From: Sandarakinorhabdus glacialis | GTDB taxonomy: Bacteria; Pseudomonadota; Alphaproteobacteria; Sphingomonadales; Sphingomonadaceae | Reading direction: 5' to 3' | Assembly (NCBI RefSeq): GCF_014643455.1 | Contig: NZ_BMJM01000005.1 | Location: 124,001-188,000 of the forward strand | DNA length: 64,000 bases | Shown: positions 12,727 through 21,946 of the stretch, piece after piece | Layout of the letters: every line of letters starts with the position of its first letter | How positions within the stretch are numbered: the first letter of the stretch is position 1 | The notes under the pieces: model-generated | The model's input: only the letters and a program-made list of their open reading frames with translations | Told to the model about the DNA's origin: nothing | Databases searched by the model: none | Translations under genes and position numbers: made by a program

Positions 12727-13485
12727 TTACAAGGAAGCTACTCCGCATCCGGGACAGTTGGGGTCCTTGGGCAGGCGGACGGTGCGCATTCTTGCGCCCA
12801 GCGCATCGTAGAGGAGGAGCCGACCGGCGAGAGGGTCGCCGAAACCGGTGATGTCGCGGATGACCTCGAGCGCCATCATTGCGCCGATGACGCCGGTCAG
12901 GGCGCCGAGAATGCCCGATTCGGCGCAGCTTTGCGCGTTCTGGTCATGGGCGTTGCCGACGAGGCAGCGGTAGCAGGGGAGGGCGGGGTCGTGGCCCTTG
13001 AAGGTGGCGACCTGGCCGTCGAAGGAGCCGACTGCGCCGGAGATCAGTGGGATTTTCAGGGCTTGAGCGGCGTCGGAGACGGCGAGGCGGGTGGCGAAGC
13101 TGTCGCAGCCGTCGGCGATATGGGTGTGGTTGGCGAGGAGGGCAATCGCGTTTTCGGGGGCGAGGCGTGTGGTTTGCGGGGAGATTTGGACGTGGGGGTT
13201 CAGGGCGGTGAGGTGCTCGGTGGCGGCTTCCGTTTTGGGGCGGCCGGTGTCGGCGGTGGTGAAGATCACCTGGCGCTGGAGGTTGCTGAGGGCGACGGTG
13301 TCGTCGTCGATGATGGTGAGGCGGCCAATGCCGGCGGCGGCGAGATAGAGCAGGCACGGCGAGCCGAGGCCACCGGCGCCGATGACGGCGACGTTGGCGG
13401 ATTTAATGAGGGATTGGCCGCGGCCGCCGATTTCGCGGAGGACGAGGTGGCGGGCGTAGCGGTCGAGTTCTTCGTCTGAGAGCAT
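12727..13485 (-). CDS. HesA/MoeB/ThiF-family adenylyltransferase
   Basis: This E1-like enzyme should adenylate the C-terminal glycine of a small sulfur carrier (MoaD or ThiS). The 252-residue protein has the nucleotide-binding GAGGLGS (about 37-43), SNLQRQ with the adenylation arginine, and two zinc-binding pairs, CYRC (about 179-182) and CPGC near the C-terminus. One variation: the usual Asp-Asn of this family (DNFATR) reads DSFATR here. There is no rhodanese domain. No moa or thi gene is adjacent, so MoeB and ThiF roles cannot be separated. It is followed after about 30 bp by the PBP gene. Confidence 0.88.
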   Translation of the reverse strand: MLSDEELDRYARHLVLREIGGRGQSLIKSANVAVIGAGGLGSPCLLYLAAAGIGRLTIIDDDTVALSNLQRQVIFTTADTGRPKTEAATEHLTALNPHVQISPQTTRLAPENAIALLANHTHIADGCDSFATRLAVSDAAQALKIPLISGAVGSFDGQVATFKGHDPALPCYRCLVGNAHDQNAQSCAESGILGALTGVIGAMMALEVIRDITGFGDPLAGRLLLYDALGARMRTVRLPKDPNCPGCGVASL

Positions 13486-13508
13486 TTTATGCTTTTCCGG
13501 GGAGGGGA

Positions 13509-13570
13509 GACACCCCCACCCGCCGCGCCGAAGGGGCGCGAGTCGCTTCCCCCCTTGAGGGGGAGGACAA
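13509..13570. repeat. Intergenic repeat, family F (copy 2)
   Basis: CACCCCCACCC, a GC-rich middle and CCCCCTTGAGGGGGAGGACAA; its right half matches 2021-2044. It sits between dut and the MoeB-like gene and may also end the dut transcript. Confidence 0.6.
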
Positions 13571-13571
13571 G

Positions 13572-14024
13572 TCAGGCACCTGTGCTGCCGAAGCCGCCAG
13601 CGCCGCGGGTGGTGTCGTCCAAGGATTCTACGATGAGGAGGCGGGCGCGGGTTACGGCGGCGGGGACGAGTTGGGCGATGCGCATGCCGCGTGTGATGGT
13701 GACGGGATCGGGGCCGAGGTTGATCAGGATCACTTTCAATTCGCCGCGATAGTCGGAGTCGATGGTGCCCGGGGCGTTGGCAACGGTCAGGCCGTGCTTG
13801 AAGGCGAGGCCGGAGCGCGGGCGGACCTGGACCTCGTAATTGTCGGGGATGGCCATGGCGATGCCGGTGGGCACGGCGAAGCGGTCGCCGGGGGCGAGGA
13901 TCAGGTCTTCGGTGAGGGCGGCGACGGCGTCCATGCCGGCGGCGCCGGGGGTGGCATAGGCGGGCAGGTCGAGGCCGGAGCCATGGGGCAGGATCTGGAC
14001 GGCGATGGCAATTTCAGAGGGCAT
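13572..14024 (-). CDS. dut: Deoxyuridine 5'-triphosphate nucleotidohydrolase (dUTPase)
   Basis: It hydrolyses dUTP to dUMP and pyrophosphate, keeping uracil out of DNA and feeding dTMP synthesis. The 150-residue trimeric-type protein shows the five dUTPase motifs: [20 protein letters not shown] (69-78), [10 protein letters not shown] (86-95, with the catalytic Asp), RIAQLV and the flexible C-terminal arm [10 protein letters not shown] (140-149). I chose the ATG at 14024 because it gives the family length. It overlaps the end of coaBC by 11 bp, an arrangement also common in other proteobacteria (coaBC-dut). Confidence 0.96.
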   Translation of the reverse strand: MPSEIAIAVQILPHGSGLDLPAYATPGAAGMDAVAALTEDLILAPGDRFAVPTGIAMAIPDNYEVQVRPRSGLAFKHGLTVANAPGTIDSDYRGELKVILINLGPDPVTITRGMRIAQLVPAAVTRARLLIVESLDDTTRGAGGFGSTGA

Positions 14025-15201
14025 TGGCGATCCTTGTTGCGAGTCGTTCGGCGATGTCGGCCTTGCTGCCGGCGCCCCAGTCCTCGGTGCCGGCAGCGGT
14101 GACGAAGTAAACATGGTTGGCGTCGGTGCCGAAGACGCCTTCGCTGACATTATTGGCGATCATCCAGTCGGCGCCCTTCTTGGCCAGCTTGACCTTGGCG
14201 TTGGCGAGCAGGTCGCCGGTTTCGGCGGCGAAGCCGATCACCAGGCGGGGGCGGTTCGGCGCATGGCCGGTAAGGGCGAGAATGTCGGGGTTTTCGATGA
14301 GCGTCAGCACCGGCGGGCCGGCTGCGGATTTTTTCAGTTTCTGGCCGGCGGCCTCGACGTGCCAGTCGGCGACGGCGGCGACCATGACGGCGATGTCGGC
14401 GGGCAGCGCGGCGGCGACGGCTACGGCCATGTCGCGGGCGCTGGTGACATCGATGCGCCTGACCCCTTCCGGCGTGGCGAGCGCGACCGGGCCGGCGACA
14501 AGGGTAACGCTTGCCCCCTGCTCGGCGAGCGCGGCGGCGATGGCGAAGCCCTGCTTGCCCGACGAGCGATTGCCGAGGAAACGCACCGGGTCGATGGCCT
14601 CGTGGGTCGGGCCGGCGGTGACGATTGCGGTCTTGCCGGACAGACGCTTTGGCCCGAAATGCGCGGCGATCGTCGCCATGATGGCGGGGACCTGCGGCAG
14701 GCGGCCGGGGCCGAACTCGCCGCACGCCATCTCGCCGTCATCGGGCTCCATTACCTTGAGACCGTCGGCGCGGAGCCGGGCGATGTTGCGCTGCGTCGCC
14801 GGGTGGAGCCACATGCGGACGTTCATGGCGGGAACCATCAGGACCGGCGTGTCGGTGGCGAGCAGGAGGGTGCTGGCGAGGTCGTTCGCCTGGCCGGTGG
14901 CGGCGCGGGCCATGAGGTCGGCGGTGGCGGGGCAGACGACGATGAGATCGGCGCTGCGGCTGAGCTGGATATGGCCCATGCTGGCCCCATTCTCGGTGTC
15001 GTCCTCGAGATCCCACAACGATAGGCGAACCTTGGCCTCGGTAAGCGCGGCGAGGCTGAGCGGCGTGACGAAGCGCGCGCCGGCCTCGGTGAGGACGGGG
15101 GTGACGCTGGCGCCGGCGCGGCGGAGTTCGCGGACGAGTTCGAGCGACTTGAACGCAGCAATGCCACCGCCGACGATGAGGAGTATGGTCTTGCCTAACA
15201 T
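14014..15201 (-). CDS. coaBC: Bifunctional phosphopantothenoylcysteine decarboxylase / phosphopantothenate-cysteine ligase
   Basis: It carries out two consecutive steps of coenzyme A synthesis. The 395-residue protein has the FMN-binding CoaC half first ([20 protein letters not shown] with the catalytic His, PAMNVRMW, and a flap Cys in [11 protein letters not shown]). The CoaB half follows ([24 protein letters not shown]), with the substrate lysine near KLAKKGADW. It overlaps dut downstream and lies 19 bp from the GNAT gene upstream, so the block is probably one transcript from ubiE to dut. Confidence 0.96.
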   Translation of the reverse strand: MLGKTILLIVGGGIAAFKSLELVRELRRAGASVTPVLTEAGARFVTPLSLAALTEAKVRLSLWDLEDDTENGASMGHIQLSRSADLIVVCPATADLMARAATGQANDLASTLLLATDTPVLMVPAMNVRMWLHPATQRNIARLRADGLKVMEPDDGEMACGEFGPGRLPQVPAIMATIAAHFGPKRLSGKTAIVTAGPTHEAIDPVRFLGNRSSGKQGFAIAAALAEQGASVTLVAGPVALATPEGVRRIDVTSARDMAVAVAAALPADIAVMVAAVADWHVEAAGQKLKKSAAGPPVLTLIENPDILALTGHAPNRPRLVIGFAAETGDLLANAKVKLAKKGADWMIANNVSEGVFGTDANHVYFVTAAGTEDWGAGSKADIAERLATRIANAL

Positions 15202-15220
15202 GACCTACCCTTAGACGGGG

Positions 15221-15742
15221 TTAGAGCCGCTTGAAATAGACCGTCGTCGGGGCGAGGCCGCCGGCCGGCATCAGCGCATAGTCGGGGATCTCGCCGGCGC
15301 GGGTCCAGCCGCAGCGTTCATACAGGCGCGCGGCATCGCTGAAGCTGATGGTGTCGAGGACGAGCATCGTGCGGGTCTCGGTGCGGGCCTCGGCTTCGAC
15401 CGCGGTGATCAGCGCGGTGCCGATGCCGCGGCGCCGGGCGGCCTCGGCGACGATCATCTTCTGCACATCGGCGCGATGCGGCTGGTTGGGCGGGGTGTCC
15501 ATGGCGAGGGTCACGGTGCCGAGCAGCGCCGCGCCTTCAAGCGCGACAAGGACGATCATGCCGGGCGCGGCGACCTTGGCGGTCCAGAACGCCAACGCTT
15601 CATCAGGGGTGTAGCCGGCCATGAAGCTGATGGAAGCGCCGCCGGCGACGGCCTCGACGAGGAGGTCGGCGAGCGCTGGCAGCATCGCCGTGTCGCCGGC
15701 GGGGTCGAGGCGGCGAACGACGACCGCCGCGCCCTTAGCCAA
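15221..15742 (-). CDS. GNAT-family N-acetyltransferase
   Basis: A single GNAT domain with the acetyl-CoA-binding motif EAARRRGIGTALI and the C-terminal motif DAARLYERCGW. The start is uncertain. A TTG at 15742 overlaps the end of ubiB and gives 173 residues beginning just before the conserved fold. An ATG at 15814 would add 24 residues that mirror ubiB coding and look unstructured. The substrate is unknown; small molecules and protein N-termini are both possible. It lies between ubiB and coaBC in a tightly packed block. Confidence 0.85.
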   Translation of the reverse strand: MAKGAAVVVRRLDPAGDTAMLPALADLLVEAVAGGASISFMAGYTPDEALAFWTAKVAAPGMIVLVALEGAALLGTVTLAMDTPPNQPHRADVQKMIVAEAARRRGIGTALITAVEAEARTETRTMLVLDTISFSDAARLYERCGWTRAGEIPDYALMPAGGLAPTTVYFKRL

Positions 15743-17279
15743 GGTAATGCACGGCCCCGGCGCCGAGACCGGCCGCAAGCAGCAGCCACGGCGTCGACCA
15801 GCCGGCGCGGGCACCGCGGACGGGCAGCGGCGCCAGGGTCGGGCCCTCGGGAGCGGCGCCGGGGATCGGGTGCTCGGCGACCCATTGCCGGAAGATGCGC
15901 GGCAGTTGTGCCAGCGCGCGGTTGTTCTCGACGAGACGGTCGGCGATCACGGCCTCGGGCCCCATTTCATCGCGGACCCAGCCGCGCACATATGGCTCGG
16001 CGACTTCCCACATGTTGACCTGCGGATCGAGGGTGAGCGCGACGCCTTCGACCATCACCATGGTCTTTTGCAACAGCAGGAGGTGCGGCTGGACTTGCAT
16101 GTCGAAGCTGCGGGTGATCGAGAACAGCCCCTCGAGCAGGTCGGTGATGTTGACGTCCTTGGCGCGCTTGCCGCGGATCGGCTCGCCGACCGAGCGCAGT
16201 GCCGTCGCGAACGCGCCGACACTGTGGTGCGGCGGCACATAGCCCGCCTCGAAATGGATCTCGGCGACGCGCTTGTAGTTGCCGGTGACGAGGCCGAACA
16301 GGATCTCGGCGAGATACATGCGGGCGCGGCGGTTGATGCGGCCCATGATGCCGAAATCGATGACCGCGATGCGGGCTTCATGGCCGTCGCGGGCGGGAAC
16401 GACGAAGAGATTGCCCTGGTGAAGATCGGCGTGGAAAAAGCCTTGGCCGATGGCTTGGGCGAGGAAGGCGTTGACCAGCACCTCGGCGAGCCGGCGGCGG
16501 TCGAAATCGAGCGCGGCGAGGCCCTCGGTGTCGTTCATCTTGACGCCGTCGACCCAGTCGAGAACCAGCACCCGCCGCGACGACCGCGCCCAGTCGATGT
16601 CGGGAACGATGAAATCAGGCTCGCCGAGGAGGGTTTCGGCGAGTTCCGACGCCGACGCCGCCTCGCGCCTGAGGTCGAGCTCGGCCTCGGTCCAGCCCTT
16701 GAAGGTGGCGATCACGGCGCGCGGCCGCAGCCGGGCGAACTCGCCGCCGAGCAGCTCGATATGGCCGGCCGCCCAGCTGTACGTGTCGATGGCCCGCGCC
16801 AAATCGGCCTCGATCCCCGGCCGCAGCATCTTGATCGCGACCTTGCGGCCGTCGAGCGTGATGCCGGCATGGACCTGCGCCATCGACGCGGCGCCGATCG
16901 CCACCGGGTCGATCGATTTGAAATAATCGCGCCAGCTATTTTTGCCGTAGCTGGCGTTGAGGACCGTTTCCATCTGGGCGAACGGGAGGGGCGGCAGGGA
17001 ATCCTGCAGGCGCACGAGATCGAGCGCCGCCTCGATGCCGATCAGGTCGGGACGCGTCGCCAGCGCCTGGCCGAACTTGACCGCGGCGGGACCGACCGCG
17101 CTGAGCCCGGCGGCGAAATCGGGGGTCTGGGGGGCGTTGGTGCCGAGGCGTGCGAGCCTGGCGACGAAACGGATGCTGCGCGGGGCGCGGGGATCCTCGA
17201 ACGGGCGCAGGGCGCCGTGCCTGGCGAGGCGGCGGCCCCAGACCAGCATGCGCCAGAGGTGGGTTGGGGTGGAGGTCAT
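15735..17279 (-). CDS. ubiB: Ubiquinone biosynthesis protein UbiB (atypical kinase/ATPase)
   Basis: This ADCK/UbiB-family protein is needed for ubiquinone synthesis, probably extracting or presenting lipid intermediates. The 514-residue protein has the family-specific KFGQALATR (KxGQ) motif, the alanine-rich loop AIGAASMAQVH, the ATP-binding lysine in KVAIKML, FHADLHQGNLF (catalytic Asp and Asn) and DFGIMGR. A C-terminal hydrophobic stretch (about 493-512) anchors it to the inner membrane. Its stop overlaps the likely GNAT start. ubiE lies about 60 bp upstream, separated by a repeat. Confidence 0.96.
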   Translation of the reverse strand: MTSTPTHLWRMLVWGRRLARHGALRPFEDPRAPRSIRFVARLARLGTNAPQTPDFAAGLSAVGPAAVKFGQALATRPDLIGIEAALDLVRLQDSLPPLPFAQMETVLNASYGKNSWRDYFKSIDPVAIGAASMAQVHAGITLDGRKVAIKMLRPGIEADLARAIDTYSWAAGHIELLGGEFARLRPRAVIATFKGWTEAELDLRREAASASELAETLLGEPDFIVPDIDWARSSRRVLVLDWVDGVKMNDTEGLAALDFDRRRLAEVLVNAFLAQAIGQGFFHADLHQGNLFVVPARDGHEARIAVIDFGIMGRINRRARMYLAEILFGLVTGNYKRVAEIHFEAGYVPPHHSVGAFATALRSVGEPIRGKRAKDVNITDLLEGLFSITRSFDMQVQPHLLLLQKTMVMVEGVALTLDPQVNMWEVAEPYVRGWVRDEMGPEAVIADRLVENNRALAQLPRIFRQWVAEHPIPGAAPEGPTLAPLPVRGARAGWSTPWLLLAAGLGAGAVHYLG

Positions 17280-17294
17280 GCGCGGGCCAAAGTG

Positions 17295-17329
17295 CCTCCG
17301 GCGGCTGGGGCCATTGGCCCCAGACCCCA
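17295..17329. repeat. Intergenic palindromic repeat, family E (copy 1)
   Basis: CCTCCGGCGGCT-GGGGCC-AT-TGGCCCC-AGACCCC between ubiE and ubiB. The second copy is at 21737-21768 downstream of dnaA, where the centre is GGGGCC-TT-GGCCCC. Confidence 0.7.
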
Positions 17330-17337
17330 GTCGATCT

Positions 17338-18072
17338 TCATATTTTCCAGCCGGTGTGGATAGCGACTGCGCCGCCCAAAATGGGGCGGTATTTTACGTT
17401 CTTGAAGCCGGCAGCTTCGATCATCCGGGCGAAATCGGGCATCTTGGGAAACCGGCGGATCGATTCGATCAAATAGCGATAGCTTTCGGAGTCGTTGGCG
17501 ATCGCCTTGCCGATGCGGGGGACGATCTTTTCGGAATAAAGATCATAGGCTTCGCCGAAGCCGGGCCATTTTGTCGTCGAGAATTCGAGACAGAAAAAGC
17601 GACCGCCGAAGCCCAGGACCCGGTGGGCTTCCTTGAGGGCTGCGGGGATGTCGGTGACATTGCGGATGCCGAACGCGATCGTATAGGCGTCGAAACTCCG
17701 ATCGGGGAAGCTGAGGACCTCGGCGTTTTCCTCGCGCCATACCATCGAAGTGACGTCCTTCCTGGCGGCGCGCTCCATGCCGACCGCGAGCATTTCGGGG
17801 TTGATGTCGGCAACGGTGACGCTGGCACCCGATTTTTCGATGCGAAAAGCGATGTCGCCGGTGCCGCCGGCCATGTCGAGGATGCGCTCATTCGGCTGCG
17901 GCTTGAGCGCGCGGACGAAATCATCCTTCCAGACGCGGTGCATGCCCGCCGACATCAGGTCGTTCATGATGTCGTAGCGCTTGGCGACCGAGGCAAAGAC
18001 TTCACCGACGCGGCGGGTCTTTTCCTGGGGGGCGACGTCCTGGTAGCCAAAGCTGACGGTCTTGTCGGTCAC
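17338..18072 (-). CDS. ubiE: Ubiquinone/menaquinone C-methyltransferase UbiE
   Basis: This SAM-dependent methyltransferase adds the C-methyl group to the benzoquinol ring in ubiquinone (and, where present, menaquinone) synthesis. Motif I is [21 protein letters not shown] and [10 protein letters not shown] are the typical UbiE motifs. I chose the GTG at 18072: AAGGAG lies about 10 bases upstream and the protein then starts [12 protein letters not shown], the conserved N-terminus. A GTG at 18096 in the same frame is the alternative. It is divergent from mutM with 76 bp between starts. Confidence 0.95.
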   Translation of the reverse strand: MTDKTVSFGYQDVAPQEKTRRVGEVFASVAKRYDIMNDLMSAGMHRVWKDDFVRALKPQPNERILDMAGGTGDIAFRIEKSGASVTVADINPEMLAVGMERAARKDVTSMVWREENAEVLSFPDRSFDAYTIAFGIRNVTDIPAALKEAHRVLGFGGRFFCLEFSTTKWPGFGEAYDLYSEKIVPRIGKAIANDSESYRYLIESIRRFPKMPDFARMIEAAGFKNVKYRPILGGAVAIHTGWKI

Positions 18073-18148
18073 GTGCGCGGGACTCCTTGGAAGCACGACG
18101 TCCTAGCTTGGCCTTGGCGGAACGGCAAACGGGCCGTATGTCGCGCCG

Positions 18149-18964
18149 ATGCCCGAACTTCCCGAAGTCGAGATCGTCATGCGCGGGCTGGCGCCTGTCT
18201 GGACCGGACAGCGGTTCACGCGAATCACCCTCCACCGCGCCGACCTGCGGCGTCCGTTTCCGGATGGGCTCGGCCAAAGGCTGACCGGGGCGAAAGTGCT
18301 CGCCTGCCGGCGCCGGGCGAAATATGGGCTGGTCGATACCGATCGCGGCGACACGATGATCCTGCATCTCGGGATGTCGGGGCGGATGCGGCTCGATCCC
18401 GCCGAGATCGGCAAGCATGACCATGTCGTGTTCGAGACCGGCAATGGCCGAACGGTGGCGTTTAACGATGCGCGGCGGTTCGGGTCGCTCGACCTGACCG
18501 AGACGACCTTGATGGAGTCGCACCCGCTGCTGGCGGGGCTGGGGCCGGAGCCGCTGGGACCGGATTTCGGGGCGGCGATGCTGGTCGCGGCCTTCAAGGG
18601 GCGTGCGGCGCCTATCAAGGCGTTGCTGCTCGACCAGCGCATCGTTGCGGGCCTTGGCAACATCTATGTGTGCGAGGCGCTGTTCAAGGCGGGCATTCAT
18701 CCGGCGCGCGCCGGGGGCAAGGTGACGAAGGCGCGGCTGGCGAAGCTTGCCGAGGCGGTGCCCGAGGTGTTGCTCGATGCGATCCGGGCGGGGGGCTCGA
18801 GCCTGCGCGATCATGCGGCGCCCGACGGGACGCTGGGGTATTTCCAGAAGAATTTTTGCGTCTATGGGCGGGAGGGACAGCCGTGCCCGCGGTGCGGGAC
18901 GCCGATCGAGCGGATCGTCCAGTCGGGGCGGTCGAGCTTCTTTTGCAAGGTCGATCAACGGTAG
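18149..18964 (+). CDS. mutM: Formamidopyrimidine-DNA glycosylase
   Basis: It removes 8-oxoguanine and formamidopyrimidines from DNA and nicks the abasic site. The 271-residue protein begins PELPEVEI after Met, so the catalytic Pro2 and Glu3 are present. The lysine of the beta-hairpin is in RRRAKYGLV, and the C-terminal zinc finger is CPRCG...FFC. It is divergent from ubiE, and rpsT follows 120 bp downstream. Confidence 0.97.
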   Translation: MPELPEVEIVMRGLAPVWTGQRFTRITLHRADLRRPFPDGLGQRLTGAKVLACRRRAKYGLVDTDRGDTMILHLGMSGRMRLDPAEIGKHDHVVFETGNGRTVAFNDARRFGSLDLTETTLMESHPLLAGLGPEPLGPDFGAAMLVAAFKGRAAPIKALLLDQRIVAGLGNIYVCEALFKAGIHPARAGGKVTKARLAKLAEAVPEVLLDAIRAGGSSLRDHAAPDGTLGYFQKNFCVYGREGQPCPRCGTPIERIVQSGRSSFFCKVDQR

Positions 18965-18975
18965 TGATTGACCAA

Positions 18976-19005
18976 AAGCCGTGTCGCGGCTATGCGGCAC
19001 GGCTT
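18976..19005 (+). terminator. Hairpin after mutM (possible terminator or rpsT leader structure)
   Basis: AAGCCGTGTCGC-GGCTAT-GCGGCACGGCTT forms a 12-bp stem with one G-U pair and a six-base loop, 11 bases after the mutM stop. Only TTCC follows, so a poor U-tract. It ends 79 bases before the rpsT start and could equally belong to the rpsT leader. Confidence 0.55.
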
Positions 19006-19084
19006 CCGTCGCGGGACAACTCGCGTCCGTTCCGGCTTTGCGCCGGGAATGCCCGAGCAACGAACAGATTTTTCAAGGACGACC

Positions 19085-19354
19085 ATGGCCAATACGCCCC
19101 AGGCTGAAAAGCGCATCCGCCGCAACGACCGCCGCGCCGAGATCAACAAGGCGCGCGTCAGCCGCATCCGGACCTTCGTGAAGAAGTGCGAATCGTCGAT
19201 TGCCGCCGGCGAACCGGTTGCAGCCGCAGCAGCGCTTGCCGCCGCCCAGCCCGAGATGATGCGCGGCGTCGCCAAGGGCGTGTTCCACAAGAACACCGTG
19301 TCGCGGAAGATTTCGCGCCTCGCCAAGCGCGCCAAGGCGTTGCAGACGGCCTGA
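19085..19354 (+). CDS. rpsT: 30S ribosomal protein S20
   Basis: The 89-residue, lysine/arginine-rich helical protein begins [13 protein letters not shown] and contains [19 protein letters not shown], typical of bS20, which binds the 5' domain of 16S rRNA early in 30S assembly. CAAGGACGACC supplies the ribosome binding site before the ATG at 19085; the frame is open upstream but that part is not conserved-looking. The rpsT-dnaA order is common in this group. A short hairpin (GACGGC-CTGA-GCCGTC, 19345-19360) covers the stop codon. Confidence 0.97.
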   Translation: MANTPQAEKRIRRNDRRAEINKARVSRIRTFVKKCESSIAAGEPVAAAAALAAAQPEMMRGVAKGVFHKNTVSRKISRLAKRAKALQTA

Positions 19355-20181
19355 GCCGTCGGCGCTAACGCGGGTAGCGTCGATGCTGCTTCGGCGGCAA
19401 GATTGAGTGAATATGCAGTCAATGGGCGTGGGTGAGAGCCTGCGCCCTTTGGCATTCGGGCATCGTTTCCTGTCTGGCGAGCAGGGGCATCGCCCCCAGC
19501 GGGGTGATTCGCGCCGCGATTCGCGCACAAGCTGGTCGGCCGCAGTTCGTAACGGACCTTAAACCATCTCGCTGGTTTCGGGGAGCGCCTGGTCCGGGAC
19601 AACCCTGACCTACTGGCGCGCGAATCGCTGCGTCTTTGCATCTGCAGCAAAGCGCCACAAAGCAACGACTTGATGGGCCGGCTATCAGGCCTTGTCACTG
19701 AACGGTAACCGCGCTGTCATGTGAAAACAGCGGTTTGCATGGCGGAAACAGTGAATCGGCCGATCTGCGTGTCAACGGAATTATTTCAGTTCTGCGGTGA
19801 TTCTGACGCTTGCTAGGCGGCCCTTGGGTTGCTTATCTGGGCGCTCTTTCGGGGCTTCGGCGCATGATCTGCGTCATCCGGTCCGGTCGACAGCTTGTTC
19901 AGGCTTGCGCGTGGCGATTGCCGCGTCGGGGAAGAATTTGCCTGTCGATGGGGACATTCCGGGCCTTTGGAGGAGCGTGTTTTTGCCGATGTTGTCGGTT
20001 GTGTATTGCCAGGCGGCACCGAACCGGTGCGGCCAAGGTGGATGCGACGGCACGTCGGCGAGGGGGAGCAGGTGCTGCGGTTGCAGCGCCATTGAAGGAC
20101 GGTGTTGAGGCCGTTCGTAACGAGACACCGCGTGGCGGTGGGCCGACCGCAAGGGCGTGCTGAACAGGGAGGCAATGGTTC
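19355..20181. other. Gene-free region between rpsT and dnaA
   Basis: This is the longest gene-free stretch in the window (827 bp) and is visibly less GC-rich than its surroundings. No reading frame in it has recognisable motifs. It presumably carries the dnaA promoter(s). I searched by eye for DnaA boxes (TTATNCACA, both strands) and found none better than a 7/9 match (TGTGTATTG near 19998). An origin is therefore not supported. A small RNA cannot be excluded. Confidence 0.6.
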
Positions 20182-21711
20182 GTGTCAGTATCGGCAGTTT
20201 CGGCAACATCGGCTTCGTCGCAGCGAGCGGCAGGCTGGTCGACGCTGCCGGGGCGCGCGACTGTGAGCCACAATGGTGCCGGGCGGGTGTCGGATGCCGG
20301 GGCGGTCGGGGGCCCTGTGGCCGGAGCCGCTGGCGCCGGAGCCGCCGAGGACAACCTGGTGCGGTCGTGGGGCCGGGTGCGCGCGGCGCTGCGGGTCGAA
20401 TCGGGAGAGCGCAACTTCGACACCTGGCTGGCGCCGCTGGCGCTGCTGGGGGCCGATGGTGACCAGGTCCGGCTGGCGGCGCCGACGGCGTTTCTCGCCG
20501 ATTGGGTGGCGAGCCATTTCGCCGACAAGTTGCGCCAGCATTGGGCAGCGCAGCGGCCGGGGACGCGACACGTCGCGGTGGCCGTGCAGGCTGGCATGAC
20601 GGCGACGCCGGTTGCTGCAACGCCTGCTGCGGTGCGGGCCGCGATCGCGACGGCCGCTGCGATCTCGCCGGCGGCAATGGCGATCAGCCTGCCGGTCGAA
20701 AGCCGGTACAGTTTCGATAATTTCATCGTCGGCAAGTCGAACGAGCTTGCCTACAACGCGGCGCAGGCCGTCGCCGAGCCGGGTCCGGTCGGGTTCAACC
20801 CCTTGTTTCTGCACGGCACGACCGGGCTGGGCAAGACTCATCTGATGCACGCCATCGGCAACGCATTCCTGGCGGAGAAGCCCGACGCCAAGGTCGCCTA
20901 TATGTCGGCCGAGAAGTTCATGGTCGAATTTCTGGCGGCGCTGCGGGCGAAGGATACGATTGCCTTCAAGCAGAGGCTGCGGTCGGTCGATTTGCTCATG
21001 ATCGACGATGTCCAGTTCATCGCCGGCAAGGAATCGACGCAGGAAGAATTCTTCCACACGATGAACGAAATCATCAGCGCGGGTAAGCGCCTGGTGATCA
21101 CCGCCGATCGGTCGCCGCAAAATCTCGAGGGCATCCAGGAACGGATCCTGTCGAGGATGGCGTGGGGGTTGGTCGCCGATATCAACGCGGCGGACTATGA
21201 ACTGCGGCTCAATATTCTGCATGCCAAGCTGGCGGGGATGAGCCAGAACGTCGTTGTTCCGGCTGAGGTGATTGAATTCCTTGCCAGGAAGATAACCGCA
21301 AATGTGCGTGAACTTGAGGGCGCGCTGAACCGGGTGGTGGCGTATGCGGCGCTGGTCAACCAGCCGGTGACGCTCGAGTTTACCCGCGAGACGTTGGCCG
21401 ACCTGCTGCGCGCGCATGAGAAGAAGCTGACGATCGACGAGATCCAGCGCAAGGTTGCCGAATATTATCACCTCAAGATGACCGACCTCCTGTCGGCGCG
21501 GCGGGCGCGCGAAGTGGCGCGGCCGCGGCAAGTGGCGATGTATCTCGCCAAGCGGCTGACCCCGCGGTCGTTGCCCGAGATCGGGCGGCGATTTGGTGGG
21601 CGTGACCATACGACGGTGATGCATGCGGTGAAGCGCATCGAGGAGCTGCGGGTCGCGGATCGCGAGATCGATGCGGATGTCGCGCATTTGACGCGGTTGC
21701 TTGACGCTTAG
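20182..21711 (+). CDS. dnaA: Chromosomal replication initiator protein DnaA
   Basis: It binds DnaA boxes as an ATP-bound filament, melts oriC and loads the helicase. The 509-residue protein has domain I (about 58-125), a short linker, the AAA+ domain with Walker [10 protein letters not shown] and Walker [10 protein letters not shown], and the DNA-binding domain IV signature [14 protein letters not shown]. The GTG at 20182 has GGAGG nine bases upstream. It gives an unusually long Ala/Gly/Ser-rich N-terminal extension of about 55 residues before domain I. A GTG at 20263 would shorten this by 27 residues but lacks a good ribosome site. Confidence 0.96.
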   Translation: MSVSAVSATSASSQRAAGWSTLPGRATVSHNGAGRVSDAGAVGGPVAGAAGAGAAEDNLVRSWGRVRAALRVESGERNFDTWLAPLALLGADGDQVRLAAPTAFLADWVASHFADKLRQHWAAQRPGTRHVAVAVQAGMTATPVAATPAAVRAAIATAAAISPAAMAISLPVESRYSFDNFIVGKSNELAYNAAQAVAEPGPVGFNPLFLHGTTGLGKTHLMHAIGNAFLAEKPDAKVAYMSAEKFMVEFLAALRAKDTIAFKQRLRSVDLLMIDDVQFIAGKESTQEEFFHTMNEIISAGKRLVITADRSPQNLEGIQERILSRMAWGLVADINAADYELRLNILHAKLAGMSQNVVVPAEVIEFLARKITANVRELEGALNRVVAYAALVNQPVTLEFTRETLADLLRAHEKKLTIDEIQRKVAEYYHLKMTDLLSARRAREVARPRQVAMYLAKRLTPRSLPEIGRRFGGRDHTTVMHAVKRIEELRVADREIDADVAHLTRLLDA

Positions 21712-21736
21712 AGTAGAGTCTCCGGCGGCTGTTTGG

Positions 21737-21768
21737 CCTCCGGCGGCTGGGGCCTTGGCCCCGGACCC
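21737..21768. repeat. Intergenic palindromic repeat, family E (copy 2)
   Basis: CCTCCGGCGGCT-GGGGCC-TT-GGCCCC-GGACCC just after dnaA. An extra partial TCCGGCGGCT lies immediately before it, and a related inverted GCCGGAGG lies near 21880. Copy 1 is at 17295. Confidence 0.7.
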
Positions 21769-21797
21769 AATTTTGGGTCTTTGTCGCAGGGTGGTGC

Positions 21798-21823
21798 GTC
21801 CCTCGACTTCGCTCGGGATGAGC
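21798..21823. repeat. Intergenic palindromic repeat, family C (copy 1)
   Basis: GTCCCTCGACTTCGCTCGGGATGAGC; identical sequence at 24620-24645. The stem is TCCC-TCGA with its imperfect complement TCGGGA. Confidence 0.72.
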
Positions 21824-21906
21824 GAGGTTTTGTTATCTTAGCGGAAATGCTGGGGTGCAGGGGCATTGGCCCCTGCCCGCCGGAGGCTCTTGTTCCGGGA
21901 CGGGCA

Positions 21907-21938
21907 GGAGATGGGCCCCGGCCTTCGCCGGGGTGACG
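21907..21938. repeat. Intergenic palindromic repeat, family B (copy 2)
   Basis: Same 32-bp element as 3021-3052, here between dnaA and wrbA (convergent genes). Three repeat families lie within 200 bp at this spot. Confidence 0.75.
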
Positions 21939-21946
21939 ATGAAGAA

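Noticed and set aside
13718-13731. An FNR-like TTGAT-CAGG-ATCAC inside dut
   Set aside because: One half-site base is wrong, it is inside coding sequence and not near any start codon; a chance match.
19355-20181. Possible chromosomal origin next to dnaA
   Set aside because: No DnaA box better than 7/9 and no AT-rich 13-mers. In alphaproteobacteria the origin is often away from dnaA.
20175-20462. An overlapping frame starting at ATG 20175, better spaced from GGAGG than the dnaA GTG
   Set aside because: It encodes a Gly/Arg-rich peptide with no motif and runs out of frame through dnaA domain I; it is a shadow, although it might affect dnaA initiation.
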